Positions 47,860-58,902 of a stretch of 64,000 bases of DNA are shown in pieces. The stretch is from Uloborus plumipes. Its lineage: Eukaryota; Arthropoda; Arachnida; Araneae; Uloboridae. A program made the position numbers and the translations under genes. Positions within the stretch are counted from its first letter, which is position 1. Each line of letters begins with the position of its first letter. The notes beneath the pieces are model-generated. The model worked only from the letters and a program-made list of their open reading frames with translations. It made no database searches and was not told the DNA's origin. The stretch spans positions 16,479 through 80,478 of the forward strand of contig JAXGGA010005186.1 of the NCBI GenBank assembly GCA_038373865.1. The letters are read 5' to 3'.

Positions 47860-48270
47860 CTTGCTACCCAGCCTCTTTCCCTGTCAATCCACGAGTGCAA
47901 GAATTCGATTTCTTTTCCCCGAGACGCGGGCCCCTGCGAAAGTGCTACAAACTGTTCCCCTGGCGAGCCCATTACGCGAACCGGATCCAGAAGACAGCGA
48001 GACAAACCCTCTCATACTCAAGACCCGTAATGTGATCAAAGTACCTTGTCAAAACTCATCGCGCTGTTCCTTCGACGCAATAAAGAGCTTTCGGCGATCG
48101 CCCCCGCCCCCATCCCCCCCGCGCGGGAGGGCGAACACATTGGAGTTGACATCCCGAAAACACTTCTAAACCGCTTACGGTGCACATGCGACGATCTGAG
48201 GCCCCTGTAAAAGGGGAGATTGACTGTCCGGCATTTTGGTTCCAAAAGGGAAAGCGCGGAACCACTGGCA
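47860..48270. promoter_or_regulatory. GC-rich island, candidate conserved non-coding element
   Basis: GC-rich unique sequence with a CCCCCGCCCCCATCCCCCCC tract (48101-48120) and several CpGs. Overlapping open frames on both strands (67-119 codons) have no recognisable domain. A GC-box-rich promoter is a possible reading, but no transcript evidence is available. Confidence 0.28.
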
Positions 48271-48284
48271 TGTGTACTCAAGTA

Positions 48285-48485
48285 CACTACAAGAAAAAAA
48301 AAAGTATTGTTTTCACAGCATAATACAGCTAATTTTATATCTATAAATTGTAAAATTGCTAATCTTACAGTAATAAACTATAAAATTGCTAATTTTACAG
48401 GTTATTACAGTTCATTTTACAGTTTTAAACTGGAACCTCTGTTGCAGTATTAAACTGAAAAGTCAACGGTTTATTTTTTGTAGTG
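48285..48485. mobile_element. ACTGTAAAA miniature element, copy B (monomer, inverted)
   Basis: The ends CACTACAAGAAAAA and TTATTTTTTGTAGTG are flanked by TA, within a longer direct repeat ATGTGTACTCAAGTA on both sides. Read on the minus strand, it has one ACTGCAACAGAGGTTCC block and the same ACTGTAAAATTAGC words as copies A, C and D. It is a single unit where the others are dimers. Confidence 0.8.
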
Positions 48486-49039
48486 TATGTGTACTCAAGT
48501 AGCATTAAAGAAAAATGCTAGTTAAGCTTTCGAATTGCAACCTCATTGATGTTTGACATGTTTGTCTATCAGAAGAAAAAATGTTGTAAACTCAGGTTTA
48601 AAACAATTGCACTATGAAAATGAGCTTACTCAGCAAAAAAATCTGCTGAAGAGCTGTAAAAAATCCGCCGAAAATGTAAGCATATTTGGAATATGCGTAA
48701 AATAACCTACCGAATATTTAGAGAAAACTAACCCCAAACGATAAACGTGGATATTCTGCAGATTATATCGAAGACAAAACGCAGATTTTTTTCTGCCCTC
48801 TAAAATTCGGCAGAAATCTTTAAAACACTTTTATTTTCCCCTTTTCTGCTATTTTTAGCTGCAATAACGGTAAACATTTCCTAATATACTGCTTTAAATT
48901 TTACAAATAAGTCATCTTTCTAGATTTACCTCATGTGACGTTTTATTCTCTCAACCTTTTCATCCGTTATTTTGCGCCAGACTTACCAGGGGTAATATTA
49001 ACGTATTTCCAAATACTTGAAACAAAGCTGGATCCAAAG
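48486..49039. other. AT-rich spacer with CAGAAAAAAATCTGC-like inverted words
   Basis: Several short inverted words built on GCAGATTTTTTTCTGC and CCGCCGAAAA/TTCGGCAG occur at 48630-48860. No clear element boundaries. Confidence 0.35.
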
Positions 49040-49390
49040 TTGTGTATGAACCAAAATGGCGGATAGGTCAGCCTGTCCTCTCCACGACGATCCAAAGAAG
49101 AAGCAACTCGGTTTACCACGTCGGCTCCCTCTTCCGCATCTCTCTCTCTCTCTCCGAGCGACAGGATGCTTCTGTCAGCGGCAAGACTTCTTCATTATTC
49201 AGAGGGATGACATCTGCCGCCCAATTAGGAGTATTTGGACCGGGTCCCATTAAATATGGAAAGGCCGATCTCGGGCCCATTCATTATTCAGGGGCGCTGA
49301 AGGACACACAAAGACAGGCGGTGGTGTCAGTCGTGTGGGAGTTGCTCTGGAGAGAGCTTCTGTGGCTCTCCTCTGGGACCTAAAATGATG
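49040..49390. promoter_or_regulatory. GC-richer island with two CATTATTCAG words
   Basis: Unique GC-balanced segment. CATTATTCAGAGG near 49193 and CATTATTCAGGGG near 49281 match, inverted, the CCTGAATAAT words in the 63-kb island. CCAATTAGG and CCCATTAAATATGG are homeodomain-like words. The 113-codon open frame (49042-49383) has no recognised domain. Regulatory role is inferred. Confidence 0.32.
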
Positions 49391-49496
49391 ATTTTTAAGC
49401 TTTAATCAAATTTTGGTACCATCGAAAATACTATTTCGTGTACGTTGTAGTGGACAAAAGATCCCTCTCAGAGTCTATAAACACTAATATGGTAAT

Positions 49497-49722
49497 GAGT
49501 AAAAATAAACGTTTAAAAAGTACAAATATATAGAATTAAAAAGAGTTTAAAATTCAGCAAACAGCTGTTTCGGGGCTATAAACTGCAAGCCCCATCATCA
49601 GTGCATAAAAATAAAAATAAAAAGACAGGTTCAAATGCCAACAACTGACAAGTGAACTTGTCAGTCTTTGTGAATCTTAATTGTATATATTTGTACTTTT
49701 TAAACGTTGTCTATCTTTACTC
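49497..49722. mobile_element. 226-bp inverted-ended repeat carrying a hammerhead-like motif
   Basis: The inverted ends are GAGTAAAAATAAACGTTTAA and GAGTAAAGATAGACAACGTT, running into a shared GTTTAAAAAGTACAAATATA. Internally there is a 9-bp perfect hairpin (CTGACAAGT/ACTTGTCAG) at about 49643-49664 and the ribozyme-like motif. No open frame. Possibly a fragment of a Penelope-like or retrozyme-type element, by analogy with families known to carry hammerhead motifs. Confidence 0.6.
49552..49601 (-). ncRNA. Degenerate hammerhead-ribozyme-like core
   Basis: On the minus strand the order is CTGATGA, a 5-bp stem GGGGC/GCCCC with a loop, GAAA, then a 4-bp stem CAGC/GCTG with a TGTTT loop. This is the arrangement of the conserved core, stem II and a short stem III of a hammerhead. 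The position after stem III reads AA rather than the required UH, and stem I pairing is weak. This copy is therefore probably inactive. Hammerhead cores are known in Penelope-like elements and retrozymes. Confidence 0.45.
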
Positions 49723-49901
49723 ATTTCATATAGTACAAAGGTTTCTGACTGCTGTTTTACAATAACACTATGGTGATTTTCGAAAAAATTTTAGCTTGCG
49801 TTTTGAAAATTATATACTTTAAAGCAAAGGCTTGTAAGTGCCAGAATTAAAAGTATGATGACAACTAGTACAATTGGCAATTCTTATATGTTTTGGGGTA
49901 A

Positions 49902-50014
49902 GAGATAGTTGCATAGCTTTGGCAAACCTAACTTGGCAGCGTCATAATTCTGCGATTAGGATCTGCGTAGGTTTCGCAATGCTGCCAGGTTCGATTTGCC
50001 CAATTTATAGTAAC
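49902..50014. repeat. Palindromic repeat with AACTTGGCAGC arms, copy 1
   Basis: Inverted words CTAACTTGGCAGC and GCTGCCAGGTTCG surround GCGATTAGGATCTGCGTAGG. Outer bases GATAGTTGCATAG and CTATAAATTG are weakly inverted. A diverged relative lies at 57219-57330. Confidence 0.55.
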
Positions 50015-50019
50015 CCTGG

Positions 50020-53000
50020 TGGGTGCTGTTGTAAGGCATGATTCTAGAAAAACTTGCCAATAAAAGTCTGTTTTGAGTTTGAACTTTCCTTCGTTTTACT
50101 CAAAACTTTAAAAAAGTTCTGCCTCAAAAAAGTCTCTGACATAGTTTAATTTTGAACTATAAATCTAGATTTCTTACTCCTTAGTACGATTAACAAATCG
50201 TACAAAATATTTTTTTTATTATTATTTGCCTTTTCTTCTGAAAAGATGAAAAAAAATTGAAAGTCAAAGATCCGTCAAAGATTCGAATTCCCTTGATGTA
50301 TTTCGAGGCAGATGCATAGCTGTTTCTTTAGGTTGAATTTTATTTTTTAAATTGTGTCACAACCGTTATAATGTGCAACATTGGTGTGTGTAAACGGTAT
50401 CTATTTATAAAATGTTTGACTCTCATAAACATTGACTATAGCTGCATAAATGATGCTATACACTTTTTGAAACGAAACACTCTTCATTTGATTAATGTAA
50501 TGAATTGTGAAATCATAGATTGAAACTAGTAATAACTTTGAAGGGGAAAAAATGCACTATTTTACTACAGTGCGTATATTTGTGCTGCCCGTTCCGCGTT
50601 TTGACACAGCACGTAAAGCTTCTTTTTCAATTTTTGCTAAAATTTATAAAAAAAAAATAGTGATTCTTTTTAAACCTAGAAAATAAACAGTTGAAAACAT
50701 ACGTAAGAACAACAACATTAAGTATGTATGGATTCAGTTGAGCAATAACCTATGCGAGAAAATTAAAATCAATGCTCATTATGTTAAAAAAATAAAATTT
50801 TACTAACAAGATTTTAAATATTAGCTAATTAAAAATATTATTCGCACGACGTTGTCGGCATTGTAAAAATAGTGATTCATAGACTTTTCATCATTACTTA
50901 CTATTTATGTGTATTTCCTATGTGTAAAAAAAGATGGCAAGGTATCCCGTGCTTCAAAATTTTTAAAAATATTTTTCGTGAAGCAATATCAAGATAATTC
51001 TCTAAATTTAAGGGAAAATTTAAGCTAATAATAAATATTGCTAGTCGTTTAAAGAAAAATCTATGATACAGAAAGTTTTTTTTTTTTTTTTTTTGTCTAC
51101 GCGAAGCTCGTATGATTTCAATTTTTGTGTTCATTTGCATTTAAATCTTGAGCTTTTTAATGAGAAATTTTAGAACTAAAAAAATAATAAATACAAATAG
51201 TTTCTGGAACATGTTTTGCAAGCATTTTGTTTTTTTCCTTTTAATTTAAGTTTTATTTCCATTTGTCCTTTTGCCAAAAGAAATATTCTATTTTCTTTTA
51301 AGCATATTTAAAACTCTTAAACTCTTTTAACTCCAAATATTTTTATAGCACAATATGTTCCAGCTAATTTAGTATAAATTATATCTGAAACAGATCATTT
51401 ATTGTTTATCTTCAGATAATCCGTCTTGCAATGTATTCCTGAAATGATTTCTATGTCTTAGATTTGGTATCTTTCAATATTGCGCCTCTTAGAAACGAGC
51501 AACCTCAAATACAAGATGAAGAATTATTATTATTTTTTTAAAACAGCACTTTTTGCCCTGCCTTCTAAAGTAAAAAAAGAAAATTCTGGAATATTTGAAT
51601 ATGCAACCAAAAGAAAAGTATAAGTGCAAGCCCCTCCTCCCCCCCCCCCCAAAAAAATAACCATATAAAATGAGAGAACTAAGTTCCTAAACATACAGTT
51701 GATTCCAGTCAACAAATAAACAGCGGTAAAGATCATCGAAGAAAATAGAAGTCCTTTTGAAAATTTGATACACATATGCGTGTTTCGTAATTTTTCAAAA
51801 TATTTCTTGTTATTATAAAGTAATAAAATACTTGTAATTATCATTTTAAGCATTAATTGAGATTTACAGGCATCCAATGCAATACTTATTTAGTTTATGT
51901 TAAACAGTTTTAATTTTAAATGTTGAGTGCAATTTTTCAAGTGCACGCAAGGCAAAGTGGAAGGGGCTAAATGAAATAAATCACTTCGTTTATTTATTCA
52001 TTTATTTATTAAATCACATTCGTTTTTCTTCATTTATTAATTCACTTACATTATTTTACTTATTAATTCACGAATGTTATTATTCATTCTCTATTTTATT
52101 AACTTTTTTTTACTATCATATATTTCTTCATTAATTTCTTCATTTATTTATTAGTTTTTTTCATTATTAATTCTTTTATTCGCTTACTTACGTAGTTATT
52201 TGATGAAAATTACAGTTAATCATCAAATAAAAATGTTTCATTATAAAAATATTTAATTTTCACTTTGCCACATGGTTTTCTTATGTGGAAATTTTCAACT
52301 TTTTTAAGGTTAAAAATAACTGCCAAAAATGGAAAATGATGCTCCAACGCAAGTTGTATAACAAAATACATTATTCCTTTCATGTGTACAATGAGTTTCG
52401 GATAAAATTTCCAGTTTGATTATCTTGAAACAAGTAAGCTATCTTAGCTATTTTACTTTGTCCCACATTTCTTTACTTAAGATCTGTACAATGTTTTTCT
52501 TTACTATTCTCAGTGGAAGATAACATTTTATAGAGTAAAAAAAAATTTGAAGAGGAAAAAACAGATAGAGTATGAGTAATACCTTATGGATGCCAATACA
52601 TTTTAGTTAAGTTGCTTTTATTATTTCTGAAACTGTTTCTTGTTCTGAAACAGTAAAAATTAAACCTTGTTTTGAACACAAACATTCGAAATGGATCATT
52701 CATTTGACAACCTTAACGTGCCAGTTCATTGAAAGCACTTTGAGACTTTGGCTGTGGTCAATAAATATGCGCATTAGGGCTTCATTTGCACAGGAGATCA
52801 TGGGAGCTGAACCCTTGCACTTTTTTTTCAATTTTATGAATGCTTTAACATTTCAAACAAAATTCAGACTATTTATGCTTCAAAATAAGTTGTAGTTGAC
52901 TGCAGGGCTCCCGCACTTGTTTTAATAAGAATTAAGCCCTGATGTGTTTATGCTCATTTGGATAACATGATCTTAGTAAAAATACATTTCTAAGTTACAT

Positions 53001-53040
53001 TAAAGTAGCTAATTTTACACACAGATAGAAGCAAATACCT
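50020..53040. other. Long AT-rich intergenic stretch
   Basis: No gene or RNA recognised. A degenerate TTTATTCATTTATT-type low-complexity zone spans 51975-52205, a T run lies near 51078-51094, and a C run near 51640-51649. The 115-codon minus-strand frame at 51530-51877 crosses the C run and is not gene-like. Confidence 0.5.
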
Positions 53041-53041
53041 G

Positions 53042-53420
53042 CACTGCAAAAAATGAATTGTTGTTTTTTCAGTATAATACTGCCAGCCAAGGTTCCAATT
53101 TAAAACTGTAAAATGCGCAGTAATAAACTGTAAAACTAGTAATTTTACAGTTTCTTACTGTAAAGTTAGCAATTTTACAGTTTATTGCCGTAAAATTTAA
53201 CTGTATTATACTGTAAAACAACAGTATAATACTGGCAGCAGAGGTTTCAGTTTAAAACTGTAAAATGCACTATAATAAATAGTTAAATTAGTAATTTTCC
53301 AGTTTAGTAGCGTAAAAATGTCAATTTTAGTTCAATACTGTACAGCTAGCAATTTCTACAGTTTATTACTATCAAATTAGCTGTATTATACTGTAAAAAC
53401 AACATTTGTTTTTTACAGTA
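53042..53420. mobile_element. ACTGTAAAA miniature element, copy C (dimer)
   Basis: Same family and orientation as copy A. The AGTATAATACTG(C/G)CAGC block occurs near 53071 and 53223, a period of about 152 bp. The ends CACTGCAAAAAATGAA and TTGTTTTTTACAGT are recognisable, but the flanking TA is degraded on the left. Confidence 0.82.
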
Positions 53421-53499
53421 AGTGAAATATAAGAAAACATATTTTTATCCGACTTAGAGCACTATTGCCACCAATAATGCCTCTTCTCTATTTAGTTAA

Positions 53500-53850
53500 A
53501 TTTTCAACTAACCCTCGGTAGAACTCTTCGTAAAGTCAGGTACGGGAACTCTTGCTCCAGAAACAATTTACGATTCCAACATCACGGATTACCGTGAATG
53601 TTTGGGGCAGCCCCGCTGTGAAATGGCGTGTGGTTTGGGAGCCGCCCCATAAAAGTCCGCACAACCTAGGGCGCAGAGCAACGTTATGATCTTCGTGCAT
53701 TTTCTCTCCCTCTCGCTTTTAGCATAAACAGGAACGCGTCGAGTGTTCTTAGGGTTTATGGGTGAATGCGCCCAGAAACCGACCTTAGTGTTTATTCCTC
53801 CTTCGGTCACCCCTTTTTTTACGAGTCTTCAGTTTGTTGTTACTGCTCAG
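53500..53850. promoter_or_regulatory. GC-richer island with TTTATG/CATAAA words
   Basis: Unique GC-balanced island with CCCATAAAA (53646), TTATGAT (53684), GCATAAACA (53722), GGTTTATGGG (53753) and GTGTTTATT (53788). These resemble posterior-Hox/Caudal and forkhead-like sites. The 73-codon minus frame has no recognised domain. Enhancer function is inferred. Confidence 0.3.
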
Positions 53851-53999
53851 TTTATTTCGAGTCAGCGTTGGTATTGTTTAAGGAAATGCACTGAAATTTT
53901 CAGCAGGTTTTGTTCTCTTTTGAGTTCTTTTTGGTTGAAATGGAATTTTTATTCTACGTTGATATAAACTATTAAAAAAAAAGAGAGACTAGCAAACAG

Positions 54000-54052
54000 T
54001 TCCACCAAAAAAATAAATAAATGTAAATAAATAAATAAATAAATAAAAAATA
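54000..54052. repeat. (AAAT)n microsatellite
   Basis: Imperfect AAAT/AAATA repeats. Confidence 0.8.
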
Positions 54053-54364
54053 AGCTGGTTAAATAGTAATTAGTTAAGTTCAGAATGTATTTTCCCCTTG
54101 AACTGATAAACGTTGCATGTGGTGATTCAACCATATATTTAAGAGAAAATAAAGTGCACGGAATTTTTAAAAAATCAATTTTAAACTATATCACTGATTG
54201 AAGTATAAATACCGATTTAAAATTGAATCAGCATTTATATTTCATATTGAACATTTATCACTCCTTATGCCAGACATCTACAGTCAGAAATGCGAACACT
54301 TTGGTTCATTTGGAATGTGTTTTGCTTTGTTAACTCAGTCAGTTTAGTGAAATGATGAGATATA

Positions 54365-55583
54365 CACTGAAGTGACAAAAGTCATGGGATAGCAATATGC
54401 AAATTTTCAGATGGCAGTAGCATCGCATAGAACAGGTATAAATGCGCAGTGCTTTTACAGAGCTTTCATTTCTGTTCAAGTTATTCATGTGAAGAGGTTT
54501 TAACGTGATGATGACCGCACGACGTGAATTAACAGACTTTGAACGCGGAATGTTAGTTGGAGCTAGACGCATGGGTCATGCCATTTCGGAAATCGTTAGA
54601 GAATTCAACATTCCCAGATCCACTGTGTCAAGAGTGTGCCGAGAGTATGAAATTTCAGGCATAACATCCCACCATAGACAGCGCAGTGGTCGACCGCCTG
54701 CACTTAAAGATCGAGACCGGCGACGTCTGCAAAGAGTCGTAAATTCTAACAGACAAGCAACACTGCGTCAAATCACCGTAGAAATCAATGTGGGACGTAC
54801 AATGGACGTGTCTGCTAGAACTGTGTGGAGAAATTTGGATTTCTTGGGCTATTCCAGCAGAAGACCGACTCGAGTGCCTTTACTGACAGAACGACATCGC
54901 TTGCAGCGACTCTCGTGGGCACGTGAGCATATCGGTTGGTCCCTAGATGAATGGAAAACCGTGGCCTGGTCCGATGAGTCACGATTTCAGCTGGTAAAGA
55001 GCCGATGGTAGGGTTCGAGTGTGGCGCAGACCCCACGAAGCCATGGACCCAAACTGTCAGCAAGGCACTGTTCAAGCTGGTGGTGGCTCCGTAATGGTGT
55101 GGGCTGTTTTTTCATGGCATGGACTTGGTCCTCTAGTGCGACTGGACCGAACATTGACTGGAAATGCTTATGTGCAGCTACTTGGAGATCACTTGCAGCC
55201 ATTCATGGACTTCATGTACCCAAACAACGATGGGATTTTTATGGATGACAATGCGCCATGTCACCGGGCCACAACTGTTCGCAATTGGTTTGAAGAAAAT
55301 TCTGGACAATTCCAACGAATGATTTGGCCACCTAGATCGCCCGACATGAATCCCATTGAGCATTTATGGGACACCATCGAGAGGTCTGTTCGTGCCCAAA
55401 ATCCTGCCCCATCAACGCTTTCACAATTATGGACGTCTATCGAGACAGCATGGCTCAATATTCCTGCAGAAGACTTCCAACGACTTGTTGAGTCCATGCC
55501 ACGTCGAGTTGTTGCACTTCGCCGGGCAAAAGGAGGGCCGACACGATATTAAGAGGTATCCCATGACTTTTGTCACTTCAGTG
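54365..55583 (+). mobile_element. Tc1/mariner D36E element, copy 2
   Basis: The ends match copy 1 (CACTGAAGTGACAAAAGTCA and inverse) and are flanked by TA (54363-54364 and 55584-55585). The length is 1219 bp. The flanks are unrelated to those of copy 1, so this is an independent insertion and not a segmental duplication. Confidence 0.97.
54508..55552 (+). pseudogene. Tc1-like transposase (D90D36E), different single frameshift
   Basis: The protein plan is the same as in the copy at 32.2 kb: two HTH regions, GRPP linker, D in WSDESRF, D in MDDNAPCH and E in NPIEHLWD. One extra A at about 54996-54998 (GGTAAAGAG against GGTAAGAG) shifts the frame just after the first catalytic D and leads to a stop at 55009-55011. 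The C run that is short in copy 1 is intact here, and the downstream frame is open to TAA at 55550-55552. Substitutions against copy 1 include GGA to AGA near residue 58 and CGA to TGG near residue 107. It cannot make full-length transposase. Confidence 0.93.
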
Positions 55584-55585
55584 TA

Positions 55586-57218
55586 CATTTACACACATGT
55601 ACAATGTGTAGGGTCCTGCAAAATCTGGGAGTCACGTAGGGTTTTTTGAACGACTAAAAATTCCTTGCTGGCTCGTTCTTTCCAGAAAATTATCTTGGAG
55701 AACTGATGTTACATTTAATTTTCCTTCTGAGAAATATTTTGTCTGATGCGTTAACTTTTTCTGGTTCCTAAGATTTTTAAATTTTTGTTGTTCTCTGAAT
55801 GTGTAAAAAAATATTGTGTGTGTGTGTGGGGGGGGGGTCTTATTGATACAAAGTGTTACACTTACATGCACTCAAAACTACAATAATAAATTCTTTTAAA
55901 AAAGAGGGCCATGCAAGCTTCCGTTGCGCAAGTATTACTTATTAAGGAAGGTGTATTTAAAAAAAAAATAAATAAACAAACTGATTTTTTTTCTAAAATC
56001 TAAAAACAGATAAAAATGTATGTCCTTTTCACTGGTTTCATTACGAAGTTAGCCAAAGATAGAAAAACGGAATATGACACAAATAGAAAATTACAAGTCA
56101 CAAGAAATATACCCCAGGAAAAACTAAACAAAATTAATAGCAACATAGTTTCACTTTTTTTGGGGCCAAATAGATTTGTTCTACATTTTGCTTCCTAACA
56201 AACTATCACAATGCCCTTATTTTTTTCACTTTAGTGTGAAATTGTCGGTTTAAATGAATTATGAATTTTAATGGATTATATTGTGCTCCAAGACATTGAA
56301 CTAACCGTATTTCTAAAAAAAGTTTTTTCTGCGAAATTGTTATTCAATGTTAAACTGATTAAAAAAGAAATGTATTTATTGCGTGTCGACCATGTTACTT
56401 ATCAAAAATCATAACGCGCACAATTCTGAAATGTTGTTTACTTTGCAGTTATACCACCGCAACAGTAAAGCGACATTTACAGAATAACGCGAGAGCGAAG
56501 AATGACTTCATTCAAAGTAGAAGAATCTCCGTATAACTCAAAGGTCGTAAGCGAACTTGCTGTACTAGTTACGTGAAAATGTTTTGGGTAGTTCTCAGGA
56601 TAATATAATTTAAGTTACAACTTAACGGTCACATGAAATTAAAAAAACCTTTTCAGCAGTTAAATTTACACCATTCCTGCTTGGAAAAAAAAATAGTTGA
56701 AATCAACTGCAACATAATGACTACCAGTTTGAAAAAAATAATCCGATGTAGTTTTTACATTAGTGTTTTTTTTATTTGTTTTTATTATTATTAAATCATG
56801 AACAAGATGCGGCTGCTCTTAGAAAATCTATGTCTAAATGCGGGATTGTTAGCTCGATTCCGTCAATTATGATAATCGGAATCTAAGATTTACTCATTTA
56901 ACTTGTAGCATTTCAAATTATCCAAAGAGTATATTATTAATGTATTTGTTTTGTCAGAGTTGAAAACTGTTTTCAAGAAATCGTACCATAGTTAATAGCA
57001 TCGTAAAGTATCATAGTCGCAAAAAAAAAAAAAAAAATAGTGAAGTGATTTTTTTTAATAAGAGTTGTGCACAAAATTATCAAATAAGAATGTTGTGAAA
57101 AAAAGGTCTGACGGTTTAGCAAAACCAAAAAAGAATCTACCTAAAATGCATTTAGTCCTTCATTTTCATATCATTTTGGAAACTCTAAGACAAATAAAAT
57201 TTGGTAATAGTGAAGGAA
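55586..57218. other. AT-rich intergenic sequence
   Basis: No gene recognised. It has a (GT)n/G run near 55818-55839 and A runs near 57020-57036. Confidence 0.5.
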
Positions 57219-57330
57219 AGTAACTATAGTTTGAGAAAACTTAACTTGGCAGTAATTGTAAAGGCTATGCAGATCCTAATCATAGTATAAAATTGGTGCC
57301 AGTTTGGGTTGCCCCAACTATAGTTACTAG
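57219..57330. repeat. Palindromic repeat with AGTAACTATAG arms, copy 2
   Basis: Inverted outer words AGTAACTATAGTTTG and CCAACTATAGTTACT flank AACTTGGCAG and GGTGCCAGTTTG. The GCAGATCCTAATC core resembles the inverse of the 49.9-kb copy. A short palindromic interspersed repeat. Confidence 0.6.
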
Positions 57331-57489
57331 TAAAAAGAAAATTTGAGTTGCTTGACAGCAACATATTAAAAATACATAAAGTACACATTGTATGCCATTC
57401 ACACTTTTTCATACTTCCTGCTTTATTCACGTTTCGATTTGCGTTTTACAAAAAAAAAAGAAATATTTTAAAATAAAACGAAATTTCCC

Positions 57490-57955
57490 AGACAGGGAAG
57501 TTTTCGAAACTTTATCGCGGTGTAAAAAATCTTGCGAATCATAACCATTACCACAAGCTGTGGTAGGAAGGCGAGGAAAAATTGTAAAGTATGACTAGCC
57601 GAAGAGAAACAAGAAGCAAAACCAGGGGAGGGGGCAGAGGCGGCGAAGAGGAGGGAAATCATAAAGAGAGGTATCAGCCGAGAAATAAAATCGAGTGAGA
57701 ATTTCGCAGCCGGTTTTATGTTTATGCAAAAAGAACAGGGAAAAAGGGAGTGTCGTAAAGTTGACGGCTACCTTGCAAAGATTGAATGTCTTCGCCTTCG
57801 CGCGAGATCATATTTTTTTGCGACAACGCATGATCGCTCACAATAAAATATTTCTCCACACCTCCACTGAGGAGTAAGGGGGGAATGGAATCTCGGTAGA
57901 AGTCAATCTACCCCCCCCCCCAGAAAGAAGTTCCCTTAATTACTTTTATTTCGTG
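57490..57955. promoter_or_regulatory. GC-richer island with inverted Runt-like sites
   Basis: Unique island. TACCACA (57549-57555) and TGTGGTA (57559-57565) form an inverted pair around AGC. Each contains the ACCACA/TGTGGT core recognised by Runt-domain proteins. GTTTTATGTTTATGC near 57712-57726 and CAATAAAA near 57841 are Caudal/Hox- or forkhead-like. No recognised coding. Function is inferred. Confidence 0.3.
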
Positions 57956-58900
57956 AGGAAGGAGCAAAGTGGCTCAGGGCACCTTTCCTGAAAGAATAAG
58001 TGCAAAATGTGGATGTCTCTAAACTCTTATTTGCAAAAGAGGGAAACTTTGATTTTCAAAATGGCAACAAAATATGAAGAGAGAGAGAAGCCTTTCATTT
58101 TAAATTACAAGATCCTCCCTCCAGTCTACGCCATGGATGTCTATAAAGAACAATTACATAGGTCATGCTGGAACTTTTTAAGTCATTGCATTATTTTTTT
58201 AATTACCTGAACATTATTTGCTCTTAGATAATTTTCAAACCATTAAAATTTTGCCACAAATTAGTAGTTTTCAGCAAAACTAATCTCACAAGCTCTTTTT
58301 CCCCCAGAGTTGAAATTGATGTTCTTAAGGAGCTTTCATAACCTGATGAGGTTTGAAAACTTTGTTCCTATTTCCATAGGAGTATTTTTCACATAGGAAA
58401 TATCAAGTCTCTTTTGTATCAATATTAATGGTTTTTCAGTTACTTCGAAGTGTTCAAAATGAAGAAAAAATTGATTTTTTTTTTATAAAGTAGTACTTTT
58501 ACCAAAATGATTTATAAGGTAACCTAGAGGAAGACACATGATTTTACTTTTATTTAAATTATAAAAGTTCTGGATTAACTTCCTGAACCTGTTAATGGTT
58601 ATGTCACTGGATAATGTCACTGGAATGTCATTTTGGCGGTTACTTCAATTATTCTTTACATGAAAAACAAGGTTTTATCCTTTTTTTACTCTGTTTAAAG
58701 AATAAAACAAATTCAATGAAGAAAAACCTTTAAATGTAGATATTTTAAGAGGTTTTACAGTAACCACAAATGAAAATGGTAAATTTAACTTAATCGTGCT
58801 TCTCGGAACATTTCTTTTCACTAATTATGACTATGTAAATATATTGCAATTATTAACTTAATTCAAAAGAAATCTTTACTTTAACACTATTATATCAATA
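57956..58900. other. AT-rich intergenic sequence
   Basis: No feature recognised. Confidence 0.5.
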
Positions 58901-58902
58901 TA

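Noticed and set aside
51530..51877. 115-codon minus-strand frame
   Set aside because: It crosses a poly-C run giving a glycine string and has no recognisable domain. Chance frame.
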